Origin: Aphrocallistes beatrix
Taxonomy: Eukaryota > Porifera > Hexactinellida > Sceptrulophora > Aphrocallistidae
DNA: 64,000 nt
Direction of reading: 5' to 3'
Assembly: GCA_963281255.1 (NCBI GenBank)
Contig: OY725506.1
Location: 1,779,001 to 1,843,000 of the forward strand
In this document: positions 27,101 to 42,100 of the stretch, piece by piece
Position numbering within the stretch: the stretch's first letter is position 1
How the letters are laid out: every line of letters starts with the position of its first letter
Position numbers and translations under genes: made by a program
Notes under the pieces: generated by a model
What the model was told of the DNA's origin: nothing
What the model saw: only the letters and a program-made list of their open reading frames with translations
Databases searched by the model: none

Positions 27101-30100
27101 GCTACGCAGCTAAATAATACTTATCTTAGCTTTAATGAAGGGGGTATCGTTGATATTGCAGGAAATAATGTTGTGCCTATCAGTTTTGAATCCGCACTAC
27201 CTGTCACAGGTTTTCTGCAAGACAATCGTAGCCCTGAACTTATTTCATTCCAGTTGGATGTAAATCAGGGCATAATCGTCTTATCTTTCACTGAAGCAGT
27301 GAATATCGATACATTATCAATTTCATCCATCAATCTACAGAGTGCCTTTCATTACTTGATCGCCACCGAAAGTTTCAACCTTAGCTCGAGCATCAACGCT
27401 ACACAATCTAGTTTCGGCAGCCAAATAACTGCTTATTTGATTCAGATGGATATAAATCAACTTAAATCTTTTGAACTTTTATCTTTAAAACGAGAGAATA
27501 CATACCTCAATACAATTATTGGTACAGATTTGATTGCAGATATGTTTGGAAATGTTGTTATCCCAATTTCGAATATTAATGCTCTACGTGTAACAAGTCT
27601 CATTGTTGATATGGTCCCTCCATCTCTCCAAAATTTTGATTTGGATATGGACCAGAACACCCTCTCATTAACCTTCTCTGAAGGTGTAATTGTGTCTAGT
27701 TTCAATATTACCTCAATTGTTTTGCAGTCCATGTTGAACACTAGCAATAATAGTATCCGGTTGTTTGCATCTAAAGTTATCATGGAACAAGACAGTGTTA
27801 GGTTAGATATTCTTCTGACTCCACCTGATCTTTTTCTTTTGCAGCTTAATTCTGAATTAGCGACGGAGAAGTTGAATACTTTCATCAGTATCGATCATTA
27901 TCTTGTACAAGATTTTGCCCTCAACGATATCGTAGTAATTCCCTCTCATAATGCATTGCAAGTTAACAATTATATTCCAGACACTTCACCCCCAATACTT
28001 ATTAACTTCACTTTGGACCTTTCAGATAATAGACTCAATCTAACATTTGACGAAATCATTGATGTTTCTACTGTGTTATTATCCAATGTTATCATTCAAA
28101 GCAATGCACTCTATTCTTCAACTGTACACGCAGTGTATCTAACAAACATAAGTATTGTGCTCTCTGTTAATAGCAATATATTAGAATTGTATATCGATCC
28201 TCTCGACTTTCAGTTAGTTCAAATCAATCCGAATTTGTCCACTACTTTAACTAATACTTTCATAAACTTAACATCGAATGCAGTTCGAGACATCGCTGGA
28301 TTACCAAATGTAGCATTACACCAAGCTATTCAAGTCAATCAACTTTTCCCTGATACATCACGTCCACAGCTGCTACGGTACTCTCTTGATAGGAGCAATG
28401 ACTTTCTATTCCTTTACTTCAGCGAAGCTGTTGATGTGATGTCTTTTAAGATTGATCAGGTACACATCACTAATTTATCTCTTAACACTGAATTTAACCT
28501 AACAACCAACAGTAAATTGATATCATCTTCTGGTCTGATGCTTGTCATACAAATATTACCGAATGACAGTTATATTTTCAAAGACATTCATAACTTTGCA
28601 CTGGATGCCAACCTTACGATTGTTGGTTTGAGAGTCGGTGCTGTTTCTGATTTTGGAGGGAATCTGATATCAGCATCTACAGCTACTCTTGAGCCAAACA
28701 TTATTTTAAGGGATTTGCTCAGACCTAACTTAACTTGCTTCTCATTGGATTTGAATAGGAACGAACTTTTACTCACTTTCTCTGAAACTGTCGATATAGA
28801 GTCTCTGTCAATATCTGCAATTACTCTCCAAGAATCCCCATCCGAAGCAATGGCCCTGATATCTCTAACACAAGCTTTAATTGTAAGAAGATCTCAATTT
28901 ATCTACGTTTCAATTAGTCTAGCCTCTGATGACGTGAATAGTGTGAATAGACATAATATACTTAGTACCAACATTAACAATTCTTATATTAGTGTAGCTG
29001 AATCTCTGGTTTCTGACACTGCTGGAAATCCAGTGTATCCAATTGATACAGAAAATGCCTTAAGAGCTTGTATGTTTACTACAGATTCTACCCCTCCCCA
29101 ACTACTTGTTGCCAGCTTGGATCTTAACAACACAGCTCTTGTATTAGTTTTTAATGAAGTGGTTGATCGTACTACTCTCAATATTTCAGATCTCATTTTC
29201 TATAATTCGTCTAACTCCAGAGATTCATTCTTCTTTAATACCACATCTTCTGTTACACCAAACGATGATCGAATCATAATACAACTCGTAAGTGATGAAT
29301 TTGACATTCTTACCAGCCATCTTTTCTGTAGACAAAATAATACCTGTTCTGTAAACTGGACGAGTAATCTGATCAAAGACGTTTTTGGTAACTATATTAC
29401 TCCAGATTCCTCCCTATCAGTATTTTTGTTCAGAGATCTTTCCAGACCTTTCTTTGAACAGTTCCTATATTTCGATTTTGTTTCTAATACTATTTCCTTA
29501 GAATTTAACGAAGCTATTGATCCTAATTCTGTAAATCTCACCTTTTTGTCCCTACAGGCCCGTGAAAACCCAAGTTTAATTCCATTTAGTTCTCACACAC
29601 TTAGCGGTGGGACCGTTCTTAGCAGCATCGATTCAAGACTTGTGATTCAACTTAGTGTCGTTGACATTAACATAATCAAATCTGACACAGAACTTTGTCT
29701 GAGAAATTTCCTCTGTTTTGTTCGATTTTCTGCTGAATTTATCCGAGATGTTGCTGGAAATCCAGTAGTCCCACTTGGCAACAACTTAGCTATCAGTGCT
29801 AGCAGTTACCCACAAGTGTTTATCACAGACACAACGGGTGCATTTATTTTAGATTTCCAACTTGACTTGAACAATGGGGAAATTTTACTTGTATTTGATG
29901 AACCTATCCTTGTATCATCTTTTCATTCAGAGGAACTTAGTATTCAAGATTCCTTTAATGCATCTATTCAATTCAATCTTTCTCCTGGAACTGTTGTATT
30001 TTCAAATGATACAGCCATTACTTTTGTTTTATCTGTTTCGGATTTGAACGCTATTAAGAGTAACTCTAACCTAGGTACATCAAGGAATAATACCTTCATC

Positions 30101-33100
30101 ACAAACACTCCTGATTTAATTGAGGATACTGACCGACAGTCTGCTGATGTTCGATTGAACATGATTAATCCCCTACAAGCCTCTCTACATATTCCAGATT
30201 CGACTGGTCCAATGATTACTCAATTTGTATCATTCAATCTTGAAAATGGAGAATTAACTATACAATCTTCTGAGCCACTCTCCACTACTTTTTTCAATTA
30301 TTCAGCTATTACTCTGCAGTCTTCTACTTCAGGAGGTATTTCCATTTCACTTAGTCAGGCAGAATCTCCATCGCGCGATACTAATGATCCTACGCTACTT
30401 TCTCTCAAACTCAATGTTGCCGACCTAGCATCAATTAAATCTACCACTGGAATTGCTGATGGTCTGGAAAGACTGCATTTTGCAATTCAAGCAGGAGCAG
30501 TGCTTGATTCATCTGAGAACTATAATTTGGAAGTCCCTACCATATCTGCTTTGCGCGTTGTCAGCCTCCTTGCCGACTTCATTAGGCCCCAGCTATTATG
30601 TTTCGGGCTCGACATTAATAGTATGACTTTAGCGCTCACATTTGATGATGTTGTTGATATATCTAACTACAATCCTTCTGGCATTAGTATAGTTAATGGA
30701 GCTCTCAGTTATACATTTTCTTCTGGAGTTGTTACTCGGGATGCCTTTGTAGTTAACATTATTTCTCGCCATGATGTCAGTGGAATCCAATCAATCCCAG
30801 GCTTAGCAATAAGCATTAACACTACTTATCTCACGATGAGCAACACTGCTTTTACTGATCTCAATGGTAATAGCATTGAAGCCGTATTACACTCATTCCC
30901 TGCGTGCCAATATGGTGTGGACAGTGCCAGGCCATATATTGAATCATTTTTCCTTGACCTTACTAACGACCTGATGATTTTCATTGCCAGTGAATATCTA
31001 AATATATCTTCATTCAATGCTAGTGCATTTATCTTACAAAATGCTTCCAGACTCACTAATACCACAGAATTTATTAATTTAGATGGTTCTATTATTTCTT
31101 CCAGTACAAATTCATTCGTGCAGTATGAGGTTGCTCTCCATCCAATTGATGCTAGCGCGATACGTCTTATGCAACATCTTGGTATCTCCTTAAATACTAC
31201 CTACTTGGCAGTTTTGAATAATTCTATATATGATAGTTCAGGATTTGAGCTAAGACCAATCTCAATTCAAGATGCTCTGCGCTCTACAAACCTTTCTCAA
31301 GATATTCGTGATCCCAGTCTTGTATCGTTTAGACTCAATCTTGCTCTAAATATAATTTCACTTTATTTCGACGAACCCATCAATCCTTTAACTTTTACTC
31401 CAGTATATCTATCTATACAATCTAGCCAGACTCTGGAATTGTCAACACTTCATGTAAATTTATTTGAATCCACATTAATAACAAGCAATTCCACTTACAC
31501 ATCAAAAATTGATATCATTTTGTCTCAAGATGAAAGATATTATCTTTCAAATGGTAATCTAGCCAGTTCTGTCAATAACACTTTCCTTGTTATCGGAGCA
31601 GGAAGTATTTCCGATATTTTTGGTAATCTTCTCACTGCGATTGTTAATACATCAGCTCTTCCAGCTACATCAGTAGTGATTGACACCCAAGCCCCTCGAA
31701 TTATTTCATACAGTCTAGATCTTGATGGTGCTCTGTTTAATCTCACCTTTTCAGAAGGTGTGTCTCTCTCCTCTCTAAACCTTACTGCGATCACTTTGTA
31801 TGATTCCAGGATTCTTTCAATAACCTCTTCTTATAGGTTCACCCCTAACGCAATACAAGATATATTCCAACCTTCAATAAATATATTTTCTATCAAATTA
31901 ACTCAAAATGAAATAAATCAACTTAATTCTGTATCCTCAAACTTCGCCAGAAACAACGACTCCGTTCTCTTTACTACCACAAGCAGCTTAACGACTGATG
32001 GAGCAGGCAATCCTCTAATGGCAATTACTTTTAATAATGCTTTATCCACCTCAGTTTTCGTTTTAGACACCACACTACCTCGTGTGACTAGCTTTGATTT
32101 TGACCTTAATATTGGGTTGCTTGTACTAAAATTCTCTGAAATTGTTACTATTTCCAATCTAAACCTCACTGCGATCACATTTTTATCCGATCCTTCTACT
32201 GTTTTTAATCGATATCAGCTTGAAAATCAAGGGTATTTGGTTTCATCAGGTGGTAACACGATAATGATTTCTCTTCACCGAGATGACATCAATTTTATCA
32301 AACAAGAAGGGACTATTGCTTCCTCAGCAAGCACTACCTATATTTCCGTTAACATGAATTTAATAACAGATACATTCTCTAACGCCATCTCTCCCATCAA
32401 TGAATCTAATCCTCTAAATGTAACTGTATATATTGGTGATGAATTTGGTGCGGAATTGGTTCAGTTTAGCCTAACATCTAATGGCCTCATTAATGTTTCC
32501 ATCACGTTCAATGAGCCAGTCAACGCATTAACATTTGATGTCACCACTCTCTTATTTTCTTCATCATCTATTCCTATTCAGAATAATTCTCGCGCACTGA
32601 CTAATTCTAGTCGTTCATACTTCCCATCGATTATAACAACTTTCATTATAGTAGAACTTTCATCTTCTGACTTAAGCCGTATCGTTGAAATTGATGATCT
32701 CTTTCAATCGCCAAACTCGACTTTCTTAAGAATAAGCAATCTTACTGTTTATGATATTCTTGATCATCCTTCCATTCAAACGATTCCTTCTATCAGAGCA
32801 AATACATTTATTGATGCTTACCCGCCGTCTCTTGTAGAATACGCTCTCGATTTTGATATGAAATCATTGATACTTGTTTTTTCTGAGCCGATCGACATAA
32901 GCACCTTCGATCCTACAGCAGTTACTTTACACTCTTCACAATCCCTAAACGGTTTTAACTTTACACTTAGTAGTTCTAATGGTGCTCCTTTTGCTTTCGA
33001 TTCAAGGATGATTGTTATTCCACTATTAGAATCGGACATCATAATAATCCAATCAAATGTAAACTTAGCTACTGCAATTCACAATACATATCTTTCCTTT

Positions 33101-36100
33101 ACCACTGGCCAGCTCAAGGATCTCAACAATATATTTGCATTACCAATTTCTGTAGAAAATGCAATTCCCGCTTCTAATTTTACGATCGACATGACTAGAC
33201 CTCAACTGATTGGATTCGATTTAGATCTAAATGTTAATCAACCCCTCACATTAACATTTTCTGAGGTCGTCAACTCATCTACTCTAGATATAACCAAATT
33301 TACAATTCAGAATCAGCAGTTAGATGTTCCGAGTCAATCTTACATGTTCCAATATGTAGCACTCGTAAGTTCACCACCTGGGCTTGTGGTTGAAGCAGTG
33401 GTTGATGAGCGAGACAGATCTACTCTGAAGAGTCTCGATGGAATTGCTTCTTCCCGCGTGAATACCTTTATTTCTGTTCAAGAAGGTGGGATATTGGACA
33501 TTGATGGCTCCGAACTAGTAGCTATTCCTCGCTCTAACGCCATTCAAGCCAGGTCAATAACAAACGATACAGACCCTCCTAACCTACGCTCTTTCATTGT
33601 TGATTTCACGAGCAATTTGATTATTTTTTCATTTGATGAACTCGTAAATCCTTCTACTATTAATGTTGATTCATTCATGCTCCAGAATCGCGTAACTAAT
33701 TCCACTGTATCTTATCAATTAACCTCTTCCATTTCACGATCAATGCTACAGAACTCGGACCTGGTAGATATTATGCTGGGTGATGTTGATGCAAATAATA
33801 TTAAATTACTTAGTCTCTGCATTTCTCCAATGAATTGCTATCTAACATTTACTTCTAGAGGCGTCCAGGATGTATCAGGAAATTTTATTCAAAATCAGTC
33901 ATTTGGACTTCAAGTTGAAAATATTATATATGATTCTCAAAGCCCCAAAATCATTGAATTTGTTAGCTTTGACCTCACTCAAGGTCTTCTAAATCTTAGT
34001 TTTAATGAACCAATATCCAGGTCTTCATTTAATGCCAGTTCGATTACCCTACAGACATTGTTTGATGATCAGCCCTTAGCTAAATATACTCTTACCTCTG
34101 GTACAGTTCTTCAGTCTATTTCTGCTAATCTACAGGAGGTCCGCATCTCACTCTCTGAAGTGGATCTTATCGCTATTGCTCGCAATTCACTCATTTGCAC
34201 ACACAGGGGCAATTGCTACGTTACTGCTACTCCCACCGCCTTCACAGATATTTCGAATAATACGGTTGAATCAACACCACTCCAATTTCCTGGATTACTT
34301 GTTTCACAATTCATTGCAGATAATGATCGACCTTACCTAGTTGGTTATGAGTTAGACATGAATGCTACTATATTGACTCTTGTGTTCTCCGAACCTATTG
34401 ATAATTTGTTAATTTACCCAACATCAATCACTCTTAGGAGTGGTGCCTCAGTTTCTACGCCTTATTACCAATTAACTGGTGGTGATACTTCATTATCTTC
34501 AGGACGTCAAATTGTACTTAAATTGTTATCATCTGATGCTAACTCAATTAAAAATACTAATGGATTGGCGATTGATAGAAATTCAACATATCTCTCATTT
34601 CTATCAACCCTCACAACTGACCTGGCTATACCTACTATGAATCCTGTTCAGGCTATTCCAGCATCTGAAGCAAGGATGGCAGATAGCTATATCCCAGATA
34701 TGACACCTCCTAATCTTGACTCTTTTAATTTAGATCTGAATCTCAATCAACTCATTCTTACTTTTGATGAACCAGTCAATATATCTCTTCTAGATACAAC
34801 CCGACTCACTTTTATTACTGAAACTTCTACATTTCCTCTTTCTCAATTCTCAGTTGGCGTTTTAACTAATGACCCCTCTATTATAAGAATTGACCTTGAC
34901 CCTGAAACAATACACTCTCTCAAATTGAATTCACCGCTTAGTCTAACTTCTCCAAATGTTAATTTGACATCAAATTCTGGGTTAATAGTTGATCTCGCTA
35001 ATAATTTGTTCATAATGCCATCTCTTGTTATACAAATATCTTATATTACCCCTGATACCTCCAGGGTTAGCATTCTCTCATGGTCACTTGACTTATCAAA
35101 CCAGTTTATCAACCTTACATTCAATGATGCTATCGATATTTCCACTTTCTATCCCCCTGGCCTAACTATTCAGAGTAGCCGAACACGTTCAGAAGGGACT
35201 TTTATCTCTCTTACCGGATTGAGCATGGCTTTGGATTTTATTGGTCTCACTCTTCGAGTGTCTCTGGGTGACGATGTTGCTCTTATAAGAAATGTCGATG
35301 GGCTAATTTCAGAGAATGGAATTGTTTACTTAACTGCAGATACTGCTACTATTTTGGATACTGCTGGAAATAACAATATTGGAATAGGTGATAGGTTTGC
35401 CCTTCAGGCTGGTGTTGTTTTCCTAAATACAATACGCCCTAATTTATTCGAATTCTCCTTGGACATTCAAAATGGTTTGCTCAATCTCACCTTTTCAGAT
35501 TTTATTGAAATAACTCGTTTCGACCTTTCAGAATTTGTTTTGCAGTCTAATACAACTGCTACACCTGGTCAAGTTTACAGAATTCGAAATGCTATATCTT
35601 TGAGATATAGACTCGTTATTGTTTCCACTCTTTCGATGGATGATCTTAATAGACTAAAGGCGGTCCCGATTCTTGCTTCATCTTTAAATACTACATTTAT
35701 ATCGGTTTCTAATATCGGTGCGAGGGATATCTCTGGAAATAGCATTAACCCGATCCTCGATGGTGCAGCATTGCAAGCATCCCGACTAATTCCAGATACC
35801 ACACCTCCTTCATTCACTGGGTTTGATCTAGATCTCAACCGTGGGGTTCTTGCTATCAGTTTTAATGAAATAATAGACATTTACAACATAAGATTAGATA
35901 TGGTTAGTTTGCAGAATCAACGTATTTTTTCTACAGCCGGTGGGGGCATTAAAGAACCCTTAACAAATAGCACATTACTGACATTAGTTGCACATATATC
36001 GTCCTCCATTGAGTTTCACCTCCCTAGTTCTACACTTTCTCGTATTCTGATGGCTCCAAGCCTCGCAACTCTTAGTACCAACACCTATATTATATTCACA

Positions 36101-39100
36101 GAAGGGGCTTTTAGAGATTATGTAGGGCTTCCGGTACCTGAGATCGCTGATGATAATGCAGCACAAGTTAACATTCTCATACCATTTGTTGGGCAAGCTG
36201 AATTAATAACCTATACACTTAATATGCGGGAGGAATTCCTAATTCTCACATTTAATCAACCAATTCTCAGTGAATTGACAATCCCAACTAATATTATTCT
36301 ACAGGACTTACCGCGTGCTACCTCTACTGCAACTCAGTACAGATTAACTGGTGGCGAAATAGTTACTCCTTCAACCTCTATCTCCAGTGTGATGATTAAA
36401 CTCACTAATGAAGACATACGCAATATTAAATCTCTCCAGACTACAGCTACTGAAGCTGGAAATACGTATCTAATTGGAACTGGATTTGCATTTGACGTCA
36501 ATAATGTAAGCGTAGCCACAATCTCTAACGGAAATGCTCTTTTAGTATTTACATATATTCCTGATGATATCGCTCCCCTTCTTCTGGATTGTTCAATTGA
36601 TTTAAATTTAATGATCCTAAATCTCACTTTTGATGAAGCTGTCGACCCTCTTAGCATCAAGATTGAACTTATTGGATTTTATGCTGAGAACGATACTTCT
36701 GTTAATATAGCATCTTATTTTCTAAAGTACAGTAATGTTATTGGTGGTATGAATTCTCTAATTCAAGTAATGCTCAGTGGCGATGATATTTCTGAGCTCT
36801 CTAAAATTCCAATTCTCTTTTCTGATATTAATTCTACCTTTGTCTCTCTTCTTATTAATTCTGTATCAGATACTAGTGGAAATCCAATTGCTCAACGATC
36901 ACAATTGTGCAAACCCAATTTATTTATTAAAGAATCAATATCACCGAATTTGATAGCTTTTTCTCTGGACTTGGAGGAAGATAAGCTGAGTCTAACATTT
37001 GACGAGGTTGTGAGTATTCCCTCGTTTGAATTCTCTTGTTTTTCAATCCAGAATGACGCTTTTGTCCCTACAAGTAAAGTTAGCTTATCTGCATCAAGTT
37101 TTATTAACAGCAATATCAACGATCGTTTCATCACTATAGAATTAATTGGTAATGATGCTAACGAACTAAAACTTTTGGATGTCTCCAATTCTGTAGACGA
37201 TACCTTTGCCTGTATTGAACCCTGTTTTGTTAGTGATGCCTTTGGAAATCCAATAAATTCAATATTGTGTTCAAATCCTCTTCAGGCTCTTTTCATTAGG
37301 AACGATAGTAGAGCTCCTCTCTTGAATCAATGTAAGATTGATCTCTCTTTTGGATTTATTCAACTTAATTTCTCGGAAGCAATTCAATTAAGTACTTTCG
37401 ATATTAACAAAGTCACTCTTTATTCTTCACAGCAGAGGGAAGGCGTCTACAACATCATGGGCGCTACTTATCCAAATATTAGTACAGCTTTCCTAAGACT
37501 CGATCTATCACAGTTTGATCTTATTCTACTCAAAAATTTATCAGCTCTTGGCCTGCTAGCTTCTAATTTTACGAACGGATTCATCACTCTAGATTCTGGT
37601 ATCACTGACATTGTTGGTTTACCCCTTTTGCCAATTTCCACTCCCACACCATGCATAGTTATTTCAGATGTTGTAGGTCCAAGAGTATTGGCGTTTGTAC
37701 TTGATATGGTTACTGGTAACTTTACTCTCCATTTTGATGAATTTCTTTCATCTACTTCTCTCAATTTGTCAACAATCTCCCTTATTACTTTCCCATCAGT
37801 TAATGCTAATTCTTTCACCCTTAGCAATTCATCATCTTATATTGTAAGTAATGATTCTCTCACCATTTATGTAGATCTCTCTGAACAGGACTTAAATGGG
37901 ATTAAAGGTCAGCAAATTTGTACGAATATTACCATTTGTTATCTTACTAATACTGAAGGTCTAATTCTTGACGAATATAATAACCCAACTCCTGAAAGAA
38001 CATTCTCGAATGCTCTTCCTGCTTCATCAGTTGGTGTGGATTTTGATTCCCCAAATTTTGAAAGGTTCATTTTCTTTGATTTGAATGAAGGGACTCTTAT
38101 TCTCTCGTTTTCAGAGACAATGTTAGGATCTTCTGTTAATTTTACTTCTATCTCATTAGCTGAAAGTTTTAGTCGAAGTACTGAAGTCGTATTAACAAGT
38201 AGTATTGTTGTAGATAGTATCTCGCCCAATCTAGAATTACAGATATCAAGAGATACTATTAATCAAATCAAGGGTAACGCTTTTCTATGTACATCTGCAT
38301 CTAATTGTCTGATATTTTTTAATGAAGATAGTTTCATAACAGATGTAGCAGGAAATAGAATTGAAAGATTTCTTATAAATTCCCTGGCTGATCTAGATAG
38401 AATCCGCCCACAAACCTTTATTAACGATCTATTTGGTCCTAATGTTACTCAGTTCAACCTAGATCTTGAGAATAGAACTCTATTTTTAAATTTCGATGAA
38501 GTTCTTTCATCCGGCTCACTTGATCCCAGCCAAATAACAATTCAAAACGCATTCAACTCATCCATTGAATACAAGCTTACTGGTCCAAGTTTGCCTTTGG
38601 TTAACATTTACGATACTTTCACTATCGATTTATTAGACTTAGATATCAACAATTTGAAGAGTACACCTGGTCTTGCTAAGAATGAAACCACTACATTCCT
38701 TACATATACTGCTTTACTAGCTCGAGGTACAGGCCCTTTTCCAGATTCGGCTATACCTAGAATCAATGGAATAAATGCTCTTCAAGCTAGCTTTGTTCGT
38801 AGGGATATTATGGGACCAGTACTCAATGCTTTCCTTCAGCTTGATTTGGATTCAGGAATAATGTCACTGTCTTTTGCTGAACCTGTGGATCCCTCTACTT
38901 ATCTGCCCTCTCTCGTAACTCTCCACTCTGCATCAATTGGCGGAGTTAATTTCAACCTTACAGGTGGCATCGCGCTTTTTGAACCAGGTGATAATTCCAG
39001 ACTTCTCTTAAATATTATACTCTCCGCCTTCGATTTACAAGCAATTCAGAGTGATGACGCTATTGGGACATCAGTTACCAACACATTTATTTCTGTACGT

Positions 39101-42100
39101 AGAGGAGCATTTGAAGATTATTCTGGGAATTTACTTGATGAAATTTCTCTTACTTTACCACTGCCTGTTACAAGTCATATCCCAGATACAAGCCCGGCTG
39201 CTCTTACTTCTTTCTCACTAGATATGAACACTGGATATATTACTCTCACCTTTTCTGACGTTGTAATTGCGAGTACACTAAATGCGGATAGACTTACTAT
39301 TATTAGTACATCTGATGTAACTTCTTCGTCTTCTTCTGTTCAGCTTAGATATTCTCTAACCGGTGGAACATCGAGCAGTGCTGATGGTTACATTATATCA
39401 GTCAGGTTGACTTCATCAGATCTCGATCAGCTCAGACTGAGACCTCTGGTTGCAACTACCCGAATGGATACTTTCTTGATTATGTCAGCGGAAATTATTT
39501 CCGACGCCAGTAATGTTGGAATTACTGCAATTCTTCAAACTGGCCTGCAAGTAGCCAATTTTACAGCTGATCAAACAAGGCCATCTGTTCTTGGATTTTC
39601 CTTTTCTCTCGAAATGGGTGTTATAATAATCTATTTTACAGAAGTTATGGATACGCGCGTATTCTATCCACCTGGATTTATTCTTTATGATATGGGCTCC
39701 TCAACACAGACAGGATTAAGCTATCAACTCACAGGTGGATCAGTATCCGTTGGAAACCACCCTGCATCTATCAACATTACTCTAAATACTTTTGACCTTA
39801 ACGCCATTAAACAACAGCGTTTGCTTGGTACGAATACCAACGATACTTTCCTATCAGTTGATGAAGGCGCAATGGTGGATTCGGCTGGAAATCCTGTTTT
39901 AGTGTTTCTACCTACTCAAGCTCTTAACTTTAGTAGGGACTTTACGCATCCTTTCTTGGAAGCTATACTATTTGACCTTAACACTGGCTTTTTACAACTT
40001 ACTTTTAGTGAGCCTGTAATTCCTGATAATATCATTGATTTGATTTCTCTTCAAAATACACCTAACACTACAAACATGACCTATTCTATCGATTTGTCTA
40101 ACTCGAAGGTAGTTGCCCCTCTCGGTTCTCCGATTATTTCATTTGAATTGCCGCCCGAAGATGTATTCACATTAAAAACTAATGCTTCTTTAGGCTTTCT
40201 TTCTAGCTCATTCATTATCTTGTCATCTGGAATTTTTGACTATAGTGGTTTGCCTCTTTTATTTCCAACAAACAACTCTTTAGTAATAGAGGTGATGCCT
40301 ATTCTTGACACCAATGGACCAGAACTTCGAAATTTTTCATTCGATCTGAATTTAGGATTAATTATAATCACCTTTTTTGAAGCGATACAACCAGGCTCTT
40401 TAGAACCTCAATCACTTACTCTGAATAATAACCAGAGTACTCAGTTGATGCTTTTCGATACTACCACACTTATTTCTACATCAGCAAGAGTTGGGGAGAT
40501 TCTATTATCTAATGATTTGCTTAATCAGCTCAAGAACACCCCAAAACTGGCTACCTCGATATCTGATACATTCCTAACTTACACATCTGGTTTAGCGATT
40601 GATATATTAGGAATGTCATCTTCTGAGATGTCCATTCCTATTCAAGCTGGATTGTACATTCCTGATAGCACCCCTCCAAATCTTCTCTCTTTTGATCTTA
40701 ATATCAACGGCTCTTTTACTTTATATTTTGATGAAATCATTAATGTATCAACAATCAATACTTTTGGTTTTTACCTACAATCACAAACAGCTGACATTAC
40801 TTACCAATTCAAAACATTTTCATCCGTAATCCCACTTAATACAACTGTCAAAATTGTTATTTCTAAATCTGACATTGATAATATTAAATCCATTACTAAC
40901 CTAGCGAATAATTCTACAAATACCAACTTGAGACTTTCTAGAATAGCAATTTCTGATACATCTGGGAATGAAGTGAACGAGACTGCCCCTATTCCTGTTT
41001 CAATCTTTACTCCAGATTCGGACATTCCTTTATTCGATACGTTTTATATTGATATTAGTGATGGGCAACCTTCGTTTGTTTTTAACTTTAGCGAGCCAAT
41101 CCAAGCTAACCTTGTGGACATTAATGAAATATCCTTCAGTAATACATCTACATTTCTTCCTGGCACAATTTTTCAATTAATGTCTAGCTTCCCTCAGGAA
41201 AATGCGAATCTCTTAAGAATTGTTCTAAGTGAACTCGATTTGCTTCGTTTAGTAAGCATCCGAAACTCCGGATTTGCTGTCAACGAATCTAAGACATATT
41301 TCCGATTTTCATCAAATGCTTTTCAGGATACCTCACAACATTATGTCATTGCAGTTTCAGGAATTGTCACTCCACCTGTTCCTTTTGACCTTATACCTCC
41401 TAATATTCAAAGTTATACCTTTGATTACGATAACGGTCAATTTGTCTTTGCTTTCTCGGAGGAAATATCAGCTAATTCTCTTGACTTTAGGTTGCTCACC
41501 CTTCAGTCCTCTGCTGGTAATGCTGCTATTTCATATTCACCTAGACAAAAAGGATTTGCCTCTAATCTCGCACCAAATACTCTTCTCGCTACATTAGCTC
41601 CTTCTGATATAGATGGGTTCAAGTCCGTTGCAGGTCTTGCAGCTACAGAAAATTCCACATTTATTTCAACACGTTTTGGATTTGCTCGAGATGTTTCAAA
41701 TGTTCCTTCTATTTCTATCAATACTACAAATGCGTTAAAAGCTCGAGAATTTATTGGAGATAGGTCTAGTCCACAGCTTTTGAGTTTCTTAGTTAATTTA
41801 AATCCAGGACAGCCTATTAGGTTTATTTTTTCTGAAACTATCGATGTTTCTTCATTGCTCTTATTTCAGTTTGTACTTCAGAGTGATAGCGTTAATCCTC
41901 AATACACAGCTGATTTCACTGATGCTACATTTATAATGGAAGATGCTGCTATTATTGATTTCTATCTTCCAAATCCAACACTCGATAAAATAAAGTTAAA
42001 CGATGAATTCGCTACTCGTATTAGTAACACTTTTATTTCTGTTTCACAAGGAGCAGCTCTGGACACTTCAGGCAAATTTCTGCAATCTGTTGTATTACCT

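Larger units (their letters stand above)
25745..34318 (+). repeat. Super-repeat 4, 23 Ig-like domains, complete
   Basis: This unit is 8,574 bp (2,858 residues). Domain starts, slots 1 to 23: 25745, 26114, 26471, 26837, 27221, 27608, 27980, 28352, 28712, 29084, 29435, 29828, 30197, 30575, 30920, 31301, 31682, 32066, 32438, 32813, 33188, 33566, 33932. C-x5-C loops are in slots 10, 11, 22 and 23. The linker entering slot 4 (26837) is degenerate: it reads EGVADTLL, with no proline and a shifted Asp. Slot 14 (30575-30919) is the shortest domain found, 115 residues. Single Cys codons occur in the first strand of slots 9 and 14. Confidence 0.93.
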
